From Podocnemis expansa (taxonomy: Eukaryota; Chordata; Testudines; Podocnemididae), in NCBI GenBank assembly GCA_007922195.1, contig ML682123.1:202050-266049 (forward strand): 64,000 nucleotides of DNA, read 5' to 3'. The notes beneath the pieces were generated by a model. The model did not search any database, was not told where the DNA came from, and saw only the letters and a list, made by a program, of their open reading frames with translations. Below are positions 44,816 through 56,200 of this stretch, piece after piece. The stretch's first letter is position 1, and each line of letters begins with the position of its first letter. The translations under genes were made by a program, and so were the position numbers.

Positions 44816-46440
44816 ATCTCTCTCTCTCTCCTACCCACTAAGGGGGACTGTGAGTAGATACACAGGTCACAAGGGAGCAGTGTGGCCAAACACAATTGCA
44901 GCCATGAGGGGCAGTGACCACCAAAAAAAACCCCTACTTTCTCTTTCCCACACAGTAACCTAGTGCCCCCAGAGCAGGCCAGGGCTCAGGTGACCTCATC
45001 CATGTCCTGTTTCCACCAGTCACTGATCTCTGCTACTTCAGCAAAAGCAAGGGGGAGAATCCCAATTACTCCCATTCAGTTGTACAGCAGATAGGTGAAG
45101 ATATTTTTTCCTGACCCTTACAGCCATCAGGCTGCCCCCTGAAGTCTGAACCCCAAACCTTGTCATGCAGGGCTCAGCCTTAGGCTCAGGGTTCTGCAAG
45201 GCAGGGAGGGGACACTCCAATTTTTTAACTCTCCAGTGCCTGGGCTTACAGTTCAAACATAAAATGGGCATGGGGGGGGGGGGACAGAAGAGAGGGGGTG
45301 CTGATGGGATTATGGTGATGGGAGGCAACCCATGGTACCAGAAAGATTTCTGCAGGAGATACCAGATGCCAAGAGTCAGGGTAAATCCCCAAGTGGGGGG
45401 TCTGGCCCCTCTGATTCTATTGACACAAGTTGGGGGGTCTGGTCTTCAGAATCACTCCTCCATATTACCCTCAGCTCTCTGATCTGGTTGCTGCCCTTTG
45501 CATTCAAGGAGGTCCTGGCTTTGCAACAGAGACCTTACCAGGGAAGCGATTACCAGCCTCCACATGCCCTCAGCCAGGGGCAGCGGAGCAAGAAAGTAGA
45601 TCAGGAAGGATGGGTTTGTATTCCTCTACTAGCCCTCAAAAAGTATCCTCAGCCCTGGAGAGGTGACAGACAGGTTGCCAATCCCACCCATTTGGGGGCA
45701 ATGACTCAGGGGTGAGGCTCTCCAGACTGCAAGAGACACAGTGCTCATAACAGTTGCATCTGGCCTTGAATCCACTGGTTGAGCCTGTGGAATGGGGAAA
45801 TGTCCCCTAGAGATGGGGAAGCCCTACTGCTGGCCCTCTGAGTGCTCACATGGAAGCAAAGGGGAGAGCTACAAAGTCAGGGCACAATGGAAGAGATATC
45901 TGAGAGAAAGACGGATTGTGTAGTTACAATGGGAGCTGGGTGCCAGAACTCCTGGGTTCCATGCCCTGTAACCCCACCACCTGGGATGCCAAGCAAATCA
46001 CTGGAAACAGCTGTGCCTCAGTTCTCCCAGCTGTAAACCAGACAGAAAATCTGATTTGTAAGACTGCACGTGGATCTCAGTTGGGGCTGGTGGGGGCAAT
46101 GTGGTTGTGCCCCATTACAAATAAAGAAGTTACAAAAGAGTTCAAGTTTAGGAAGCCAAACCCAAGGTGCTTTCAAACCTGGCGCCCACATATACCCATG
46201 CCCCATTAAGCTCTCCTGTTGAAAACAGCTGGGACTGAAGGGTGGCCGTGAGCCCCCTGAAACAGTGAAAAGGGAAACACTGAGCAGGGCTGGTTTGACT
46301 CATGAAGCTCAAGTACAAGAGCCTCAGCTTTAGCAAAGCATTGTGCTAGCTCTAATATTTCCGACAACAAATGACACCACGGCAAATAAAGAGGACACAT
46401 CCTATTGTTTTTGGTTTTTGCCCCCCCCCCCCATACAGGG
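44816..46440. other. Gene-poor spacer
   Basis: A (TC)n run at 44817-44830 and a 14-base G run near 45271 are visible. A MIR-like segment lies at about 45930-46040 (GTGCCAGAACTCCTGGGTTCC..., GTGCCTCAGTTCTCCCAGC). No gene. Confidence 0.5.
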
Positions 46441-46565
46441 GCAGTGGGGTTTAATGGCTAGCACACTGTGACACTGACTCAGATGCTATTCTCAGCTCCA
46501 GCAGTGGCCTGCTGTGAAATCTCTGCCTCAATTCACCCATCTCTAGAATGGAGCAGATGGTGAGA
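46440..46565 (+). mobile_element. MIR-like SINE fragment
   Basis: It has a tRNA-like start (GGGGTTTAATGGCTAGCACA) and a conserved core end resembling CTCTGCCTCAATTCACCCAT. Diverged. Confidence 0.5.
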
Positions 46566-46571
46566 CCTCCC

Positions 46572-47415
46572 CATGGAACAGTGTGTACAGTTCTGGTCCC
46601 CCATGTTTAAGAAAGATGAATCCAAAATGGAACAGGTGCGGAGACAGGCTACAAGGATGACCCCTGGAAAGGAAAACGTCTCTTAGGAGAGGTGACTTAA
46701 AGAGCTTGGCTTGTTTAGCCTAACCAAAAGAAGGTTGAGGGGAGACATGATTGCTCTCTATAAATACACCAGAGGGATAAATAGCAGGGAGGGTGAAGAA
46801 TTATTTGAGTACAGTGCCAATGCGGCCATAAGAACAAATAGATACAAACTGGCCCTGAGGAAGTTTAGACTTGAAATTAGACAGTCTTCTAACCATCAAA
46901 GGAGTAAAGTTCTGCAATCGCTTTCCAAGGGAAGTCAGTGTGGGCAAAAAACCAAGCTGGCTTCAAACGTGAGCTAGATAAATTTATGGAGGGAGGCGGT
47001 GTGATGGGACAGCCTAATGTGCCAATTAATGCTCTTTGATTACTAGTGGTAAATATGCCAATGGCCTGTGATGCAAGACTAGATGGTGTGGGTTCTGAGT
47101 TACTACAGAGACTTCTTTTTGGGGTGTCCAGCTGGTGAGTCTTGCCCACATGCTCTGGGATTAGCTGATCTCTGTATCTGGAGTAAGGAGGGGATTTTTT
47201 CTCCAGGGCAGATTGGCAGGGGCCCTGAGGATTTTTTGCCTTCCCCTGTAACGTGGAGCATGGGTCACTTGCTGGTGGTTTTGCTGTACCTTGAACTCTT
47301 TAAACCATTGACGATTTCAAAAACTCAGTCACAGGTTAGGTTCTGATGCTGGAGTGGATGGGAGGTCCTGTGGCTGCATTGCGCAGGTCAGACTAGATGA
47401 TCAGAGTCTATGAAA
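46572..47415 (+). mobile_element. CR1 LINE 3' fragment, sense
   Basis: It starts inside the reverse-transcriptase C-terminus (CAGTTCTGGTCCCCCATG) with VRRQATRM-type and [16 protein letters not shown] words (46711-46977 open), then the 3' UTR, and ends CAGACTAGATGATCAG...TCTATGA. It mirrors the antisense copy at 18961. Confidence 0.88.
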
Positions 47416-47518
47416 AGTGCTAGATATTATTATATGGGTACAAAGACTGACCCCAGAACTAAACCAAACCACTTCCAACATAACACAGCTAAGCGCCTGC
47501 AGTTTTCAGCAGCCCATG

Positions 47519-48835
47519 CTGTTACAGGATGCACATCTGTGCACACTGGATTATGATCTATTTGATTTTCCTGTTTACTTGTACACTGTGATTGTAATGA
47601 TTGGATGCCATTTATACAATGCAATGTTCCTTTACGGATGCTCATAACCTTCTCTACATTATTAGTATGACACGATGTTTCCTACAACTTCATGCATGTG
47701 CACAGATTTGTGCCATGTTTAGCATGACTCAGGGGGACTGGGAGACAGAACAGCAGCAAGCAAGCACCTGGAGGAGATAAAGTCACAGTAATCAAGGTGG
47801 CTGGGAAGAGATCACCTCAGCCTAGAAAGGGAGGGGTTGAGGGGGTTTGGAGACAAAGAAAAACTCTTGGAGAGATATGAGGTTTTCAGCCTGTGACTGT
47901 CCATCTTGAAACAACTTCAAGCAAGATCTGGGCCCTGCCTGGGCTCACGCAGAGACTGGCTGTACACATATCTGGCCCCCAAACACTCTAAGCATAACGT
48001 TGGACACTGAAGTCAGTTTAAGTAGAGATATTAAGGTAGTGTGTGTGTTTTACCTTTTATTTCCTTCTGGTCTCTCCTGACTCATCTATATTGTGATTCT
48101 GCCATGATTGGCCATATTCTTAGAATTATAATCTGATCAATAAACTAGTAGTTGTTTTCTTTAAAGCTGTGTGGTCTTTAGAGGGTGTGAGTAAAGAGGG
48201 CTGCGCACAATCCATTTCTTTGTTAGATGGACAAAAGGATGATTGGGAGTGTAGTAAGCCCCAATCTCTGTAGACAGTGGCTCCCACACTAGCATCTGGG
48301 GCCAATCAGCCCGTGCAGGGCCCCACACCCCCTCCGGCACTGGGGGTTGTAGGCCAGCCCAGCATTCCCGCCCTTCCTGTGAGTCGGGGGCAGAGTGGGC
48401 CTGTCCAGGGGCTGGGCTCTGCCCTCCAGCCCTGGCCCACCCTATCCCCAGGGTGGAACAGCCAGCCCTACAGGTGGGGAAGAGCTGGCCCAGAACAGAG
48501 GCTGGCACTCAGCAAGGAGGGGGCAAGGGACAAGGTGGCCGTGGGGAGCAGCAGTCCAGACTCTGCACTCCCCTGCTCATAGCATGACAGCATGGGGCCA
48601 GGGATGATTGCTCTTCTTGCCCCCCTTTTAAAGATGGCGCTGGCTAGGGGACCATCCCTCAAGCAGCCAGAGGGCATACACCCACTGCTTGGGACTGGTT
48701 GCACACCAGAGGCCGGAATGGGCAGACTCAGGAGTGAGTGATCACTTGTCAAAGTGGGGCAAATCAGGGTTCAGGAGTGGGAAGCGGAGGGTCACAGTGG
48801 CACACCAAACCAGATCTGGGAGCAGCCTGTCATGC
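47519..48835 (+). repeat. Solo LTR, sense copy of the 23650-25165 family
   Basis: It begins TGTTACAGGATGCAC and contains GATTATGATCTATTTGA, ATCTGATCAATAAACTAGTA with AATAAA near 48139, and ends near CAGCCTGTCATGCC. It aligns with the reverse complement of the intron-3 copy. A GC-rich insert of about 300 bp (48300-48600) is absent from that copy. Confidence 0.8.
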
Positions 48836-51671
48836 CTGGGTTCATATTGGGATGGCACACACAAAAACAAAAAAAATAATAATCCAGCCTGAGTTGGGTT
48901 GATTTTTTCCTCAGTGATATTTTTAGTTAATTAATAAAAAACAAAACAAACATCTTAAATACAACGTATTTCCCTATACCACCCCTCCGCACACACAATT
49001 CTAATCCACATTTTTTTCTTTATATGAACTTTGCCCCCATATTTGCCAACGATCGGCTAGAAATAAGCTCCACCTCTGCTCTTGAAGGCCAGAGGACTTT
49101 TTTAAAAGAGAAGATTCCCCTGCCACACTAGATCAGATGAACTTAGCTAAAGAGATCAAGGTAGGCCAAGGCCATTGGTTCTACCTCTCTCAACCCCTCT
49201 ACAGAAATGTTTCTAGTAGACGATCTGTGACGAGAGATGATCAGAGAAAGATGAGGGGGGTTGTTAAAAGCGGTTGTTTATCCAACTACACACAATTTTG
49301 TCCTGACACTACCATGTCAGCTGGGGGTGATTTCTTCCCCCATGTTGTTAAAGCAGGACAAGCAAGCATGGAGGCTGTTACACAGATATAAATATGCCTT
49401 GTATTGATGTAGCTTAATCCCCCTTCCTTACAAGAATAGCTATGCCAGGAAAAGTACCTTTATATCTGTAACTTCATCCATGCTAGGGCCACTCTGTTTT
49501 TAACTACATCAGGTGAAAAGTTTTCATCCATAGTGTTGAGGAAGAGGGAGGGAATTGGGTTTTGGGGAAAAGGATAAGGTTTCCCCAGAAATCTTGGATT
49601 TTTTGGCAAAAAACAAGCAGCATAAAACTGAAATATGGTCTCATAGAAAGTGTAGTGCCATTACCTCCTGAGACTATATCCCCCATTATGTGCCATTATC
49701 TCCCATCTTGCAGAGATGTTCCATCATGTGAGACATAGTCCAACTTGAGAATGGAGAGCATGAAGTACATAAACTACAAATCCCAGGACACACTGCAGCA
49801 GCTCAAGAGGAAACACCGTGGTGCATCATGGGGGAAACAGGCCAAACAAGAAGCCCAGCTTATAAAATGGAAAAAGGAAGATGAAGCATCTGAACTAACC
49901 TCTTTTGAGGGACTGGAGAAGCCTTTCCAAATCAATATTCAGATGTCAGTTAAATAAATTTCAAATTTGCAGGAAAAAATTTGAACCTTCTCTCCCTCTA
50001 ACTTGAAAAAACAAATTTAGATTCCCTCTAAAATTTTCCCCATCGATGCTGGAATACAAGTTCTTGTTTGTGTAAGCCTAAGAAACTTAATGCCACCTTC
50101 ACAAAACCTGCCTTACAATGAGAAATATCAGATGGGATCAGGAGAATAACTATTGTTGCTGTCGGGTGGGCTGGGCTATATTTCAAAACAGACAAACCAA
50201 GAGAGACACAAAGATCAAGAAGCCGAGATGCCTGTTTATAAAACAGGCACTGGGTCTTTGCTGAATTTATAAGCATATCACAGATCACGCTGATGCACAG
50301 GGGTATCAAATCAGCCCTCTCCAGAGTTGGATGGAAAAATAAATCAAAGTCACAGGCTACTGAATAAGTCTGAAGGTTCAATAAAGGGCCCAGGGGGTGG
50401 TGCAGTATTTTGTATCCAGTTCTCCTTAGACTCTGAGCATAAGGGAAAACCATTTTATTGTTGATGGCAGGAGTTTTGAAAAAGGCACGTAAGAAGACTC
50501 AGATGCCCCAATCCAGACTCAGTTCTCTTAAGCGGCAACAAAATTTTAAAATAAATAATAAAACAATGTGTGTGTCATTATGCAGGTGGAAACTGCTGTG
50601 TGTGTATCACCATCAGCAACACACCTGGGAGACAGATGCATGTTTGCTGCAATACAGCCTTTCCATTATTTCTATCACCCTAGCACCTAAAGCCCAGCTG
50701 TGGGCCAGGACCATCGTGCAATGTACTGGACAGACAGAGATCAAGCAAGCAAGCTACTTAACGCTTTACTGCACCAGAAGGGAGGTAGTTAGAGAGCTGG
50801 GGAAACTGAGTCAGGCACTCCCCAGTCTGGGTCTAAGAATAGCCTCTGGTGATGGTGGGACAGAATGCAGGGACTGGCCCTGCAGAACAGCTCATGTAGC
50901 CCCAAAATTAAAGTCACTTTTGAATACTAGAGCTGAAGTTGAGGGAGCAAGAAACCCTAGATTTACTAATATTTATTCCACACAGAAGAGCCACCAAATT
51001 ATAGCTAGGTAAAGAACAAAGGGACAGTCACTTAAATATTAACACAGTTCCAAGAGGGGAGCAGGGAGTAATGGTTAGAGCAGAGGGAGGGCTGGGAGCC
51101 AGGTCTCATGGGCTCTGTCCCCAGATATGGGAGGGAAGTCGACTGGGTTACAGCAGAGGTTGGGAGTCAGATTCTATCCCCACTCTAACTACAAAACCAT
51201 CTTTTAGAACCACTCCAGGCATCAAGACTAACAGAGGACAAATTGAAAACTACAGGCAAGTGTTGGCTTTTCTAAATGTGAAGACCATGCGTGTGAGATC
51301 TGAGTACCATCAGGATTTCTGGAATACACTTACAGACTCTGCACCCAAGGATAATAAAAATATTCATACCTCTTGGATAGGTGCACAGTAACAACTATTT
51401 CTGGGAGGTATAACTATTTTTTAATCCCAATTCATGAAGAAGGAAATTTTTCTACAATCACAATTCAATAACCCTGCTGGGAAAAAAACCAAAACGAAAA
51501 ACCAAACCAACTTCTTCCCCCTAAAAAGACTAGCAACTCCCCCCACCCCCCCAATTTTCTCTCTCAAAACCAGTCTTTAAGCAAACTCCAGCAGAGTAGC
51601 CATGTTAGTTTAGTTCAGCAAAACACAGAGAAATTCATTAGTCTTTAGAAGTACCATGGGACTCCTTGTTT
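48836..51671. other. Gene-poor spacer
   Basis: No gene or clear repeat, apart from the turtle word GGGAGCCAGGTCTCATGGGC at about 51092 and another dispersed-motif copy, TTAGTCTTTAGAAGTACC, at about 51638. Confidence 0.5.
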
Positions 51672-51679
51672 GTTTAAGC

Positions 51680-52097
51680 CAGGGATGCCAAACGTGTAGC
51701 CCATGGGCCAGACACAGACCACGAACCTCTCCCATCCTGCCTGTGACTGCACTGTGAGAGACCACACTCTCTCCATGGGGGTGGGGATGAGGGGGCGTCT
51801 CACAGTGTCACAAAGTACAGTCTTACATACCCAGTGTTCTGCGATGCTATGAGATTGCCAGGTCTTGAACACTGCAGAACTCTGGGTATACAAGACAGGA
51901 GCACTCCACAATATTATGAGACCCGCTCTCTGTTAGGGAGAGAGCGTGGTGTTGCAGAGCACAGTCTTGTATACATAGCATTCTGCAGTGCCGCAGGAGT
52001 GCAGGCTTTACTATTTTAAATTATGGTGCGTACGGACCACTTGAAGTACATTCATGTCAAGCCTGGCCTGCCATAGCAAATGAGTCTGACCCCCTTG
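51680..52097. mobile_element. hAT-type element, 418 bp
   Basis: It starts CAGGGATGCCAAACGTG and ends GAGTCTGACCCCCTTG. The flanks GTTTAAGC (51672-51679) and TTTTAAGC (52098-52105) differ by one base, which fits an aged 8-bp duplication. Confidence 0.8.
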
Positions 52098-52105
52098 TTT
52101 TAAGC

Positions 52106-53263
52106 AAAGTGTTTCAAAAGGAATGTGAAGAGAATTTTGTATTTAAAGTTGGTTTAAAAATTGTATTTGTTTCTTTTCTTTAAACCAGGAAAAGGGTTTA
52201 AAACATGTATTTTCCTTTTCTCTATAAACAGATGTTTAATTTTTCTTTTTAAAAAGAATTTGTTTTGTTCAAAGAGGAAATGTCTTAAGTAAGACAATTT
52301 GTTCTCAGTAGAAAAAGTCTGGCTTTTCATTACTGGGGGGGGGGGGGGTTAAGTTTTTGTTTTTTAAAAGACCAACTTTTGTTGATTCTGAGGAAGAACA
52401 TTTTTAACAAATAGGATTCTCCCTCTCTTGCCAAAAAGAACCAAAAAAAAAAAAAAAGCCACATTCCAAAGGTGTATTTTTAAAGAGGGGTTGTTTTTAT
52501 TATTACAAATATTTTAAATTAAATATATTTAGACTTTTTGCTGGAGGCACGTTAACCAATTTATTTTGGGGGATGGGGCTGAAAAGGCTATTTCTTCCCA
52601 TTTGTGTCAATTTTGGGGGGAGGGAATGATCTTTGTAATGAAAGCAATTTTTAAAAATTTCCTTCTTCTCCTACAAAAGACACCATTTAAATAGGAGACT
52701 GGAATTGGACAAAACAAACCAGAAAATTAAATTCTACATACTTCAAACAAAAAAAATATGGCACCAATTATCATCATCATCATCATTATTATTATTTTAA
52801 ACCATGACGTTCAGGCCCCTGTGTAGATGACTGGTACATCATCTGAACCAATCTAAGTGGAATCCGTTGAAAATTACAGCCAAGTGAATTAAAACAATTG
52901 AAATCAACTGGATTTAAGCATGTGCTTAGAGTTAAGCAGATGCTTAAGATCTTTGCTAAATTGGGAACCAAAACAAGGTAAAATAGGGTTATGGGAGATG
53001 TTCTCAGAGACACAAAAAGACTGCAAAGAATCAAACTATATATGCTGCTTTCCCTCCTCCCCACCCACTGGAGAATTGGGCTCTGTTCCAAAACCCCCTT
53101 CACTCACTGTTCCCTGGCAGACGGGTACCTCTGCCACCCTTAATTTGTGGCTCTGAAAATTCCTCTCCTCCCTAACAATTTGGTGCTAAGACAACAATCG
53201 ACACAGACATCACCCCTCCATCTCTCTCTACCCCACACAGCCACACACACATTCACACAACCC
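52106..53263 (-). other. 3' UTR and flank of the ZNF646-like gene
   Basis: AT-rich, with (TCA)n and (TTA)n runs near 52772-52797. On the minus strand AATAAA occurs at plus 52495-52500, about 765 bp after the stop, the best polyadenylation candidate. Confidence 0.55.
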
Positions 53264-56200
53264 TCAGCTAACTTGTCCCACGGTGACAGTGGCACTACCG
53301 TCCACCCTCTCGTCCTGGCAGGAGCCTGCCTCAGGCCCCAACACCCCTCCTGTGACAGCAAGGCCAGCCTTGGCATGGCCACGGCAGGCCTTGGCATGGC
53401 TGGCCAGTCGGCTGGAAGTCCGGAAGACCTGGCCACACTCTGGGCAGCGGCGCCCTTTCTTGTCCGAGTGGGTGCGGAGGTGGTAGGTGAGGGCCAGGAG
53501 GTTGTGGAACTCCTTGAGACAGGCGGGGCAGCGGTAGAGACCAATAGTGTGGACCTTCTTGTGGTGGAGGAGGCTGCCAGCATGGCGGTACGTCCGCTCA
53601 CAACGGTCGCACTTGTAGGGGCGCCGGTCCACCAAGCCATTGGCACCAGGGGTGGCCCCAGCCTCCACCTGGTGCCGCCACAGGTGCTGGACCAAATCCC
53701 GAGAGGCCCGGTAGGCCTTGCCACACTCCGAGCACTCGAAACGCTTCTTAGTGTGGACCCGGCCATGGTTCTTGAGGGCTGATAGGCTGGGGAACTGTTT
53801 GGGGCAAGTTGGGCACTGGAAAGGACCAGAGGGTGCTAAAGAGGCACCAACTAGGGTTTGGGTGCCAACATCAACATTGCTACCTGAAGCACCACCAACA
53901 TGGCTACCTGAAGCATCAGCTGATGCACTGTCAATATGGGAGCCTGAGGTACCGCCAACCTGGCCGTTGTCAATATGGAAGTCTGAGGTGCCACCAACAT
54001 GGCTGCTATCAATATCAGAGCCTGAGGTACCGCCAACATGACCATCTGAGGTAGTGCCAATATGGCTGCCATCAACATGGCCACCTGAGGAGTCAATGTG
54101 ACCACTGCCCCGTTCCCTCCGAACAGCCCGCCATCTATGGACAGGGGTACTGCCCTCTGGAAAGGGACAGCCTGAGGAACTCCTACTACCAGGGCGAAGT
54201 CTGCGCTGGGCATGGACCAGCTGGTGCCTCACAAGCTGCCTCTGCCATTTGAAGGCCTTGCCACAGTCGGGGCAGCGGTGGCGCTTAACCTCAAAGTGGA
54301 TGCGCTGGTGGTTCTTGAGGGCCATGAGGTTCGGGTAGGCCCGGGGACAGACAGGGCAGCAATAATGGCCAGTCTTGTGGCTCTTGCGATGGTTGAGAAG
54401 GCTGCCGGCATGGCGGTAGGTCCGCCCGCACTGCTCACACCAGTATGGCCGCTCCTCGGGGTCAGGGTTCTTCATGGGGGCAGTAGGTGGCTCCGAGGTG
54501 CCAACAATATCAGTGTAGACCTTGCCTGTCCTCTTAACATGTGCCAGCTTCCTGGAGGATGAGGAGGGCAGTGGTGGTTTCCTCTCACGGTGGACACGCT
54601 GGTGGCTGACCAGCTGCTTCTGGAGGCGGAAGGCCTTGGGGCATTGACTGCACTTGTACCGTTTGGTCTCAAAGTGGATGCGATTGTGGTTCTTCAAGGC
54701 CATGAGATTGTAGAACAGCTTCTGGCAGACAGCGCAGCGGAAGAGGCCTGTCTTGTGGGTCTGCTTGTGGTTGATCAGGCTGCCCGCGTGCTTGTAGCTA
54801 CGCCCACATTGCTCACAGCAAAAGGGGCGCTCTGACGCTTCTTCCCCGCTGCCACCACCCTCCTCCTCTTCTTCCTTGGCAACGCTGACCATCTCCTCCG
54901 CCGGGTGCTGGGCGGCACAGTGTGCCTCCAGCCCTGATGCCCCTTTGCACAGCTCCCCACAGACAACACACACGTGTGGCTTGCACTCCTCGGCCTCAGA
55001 GCCCACTGGCCCCTGTTTGTCAGGAGCTTGGGCTGTGGCAGCCTCTCCAGCCTCCCTACCATACTGGAGCGCCAACTCCTTCCCTGTCCCGTCTCCACTG
55101 CCAGCTGGCCGGCTACCATTCAACTTACACTTGGGATGATTGCGAAGATGGTTGCGGAAGGCAGAAAGGTTGGGATACTGCCTAGAACAAATGCCACATT
55201 GGTAATCTCCCACCTGGTGGGTCTTCTTGTGGTTGACCAAGCTGCCACCATGCCGGTAGGTCTTCCCGCACTGTCCACAGGCATAGGGGCGGTTGTCTGG
55301 TGGCGGCAGACCAGATTTCTGCTCCTCCGGTGGCTCTGGCTGCGGTCCCAACCGCAGCTGGATGGTGGTATCAGCCAGTGCCGCTTCCTTCTCCTCACGG
55401 TGGCCCAAGCTGTGCTCTTCAAGGCTTGCCATGTCGTCAAATGTCTGCCCACAGTAGCCACAGATGTGGGAGAGAAGCATCTCTTCTTCCCCACCCCGCT
55501 CATTCGGCTGTCCATCTGCCTCCTGCTGGAGCCCAGGAAGAGCCATATCTTCATCCTCCTCCAGGCTGCCTTCCCGTGGCTCCCCTTCTCCATTGTGAGA
55601 CAGCCTGTGGTGGTGCTGAAGCTCCACTTCACTGGTGAAGATCATGCCACAGAGGCTGCAAAGGAAGGGACGTTCATCAGCACCAGTGCCTGGCTGCTGG
55701 GCCGTGGCATGGCTGCGGAAGTGGCTCTTTAGCGCTGCCAGGTTAGAGTACTCCTTTGGGCAGAGAGAGCACTGGTATATGCCCAGCTGCTGGGTGTCCT
55801 TGTGGTCCAAGATTTCACATTGGTAGGGCTGTGACCTGGGACTGCTAGGTGATAATGCTCTGGCCTTCTCCTCTTTCAGGTGCTGCCACCCATTCACCGT
55901 GCTGTTTCTCTGTAGACTGCAGGTCTGTGCAGGCTTCGCCTCACCTAGCACCCCCTCCTCTTCTACCCGGGGATTCTCCACACCATCACACCCAGCATCT
56001 CCACCTTCCTCCAGCTGCATCGTGCCATTAGGTGCATCTCGAGGCTCTGTCTCTACCACACCCTGTTCCTCTTCCTCCTCCACCCCTTGCCGGCTCTTCC
56101 TTGGCTTCTGGTGGCCACGTAAGTGACTCTTGAGGGCAGCCATGTTGGAGAAGCGTTTGGAGCACAGCGAGCACTCAAAATCTCCTGTCTGGTGTGTCTG

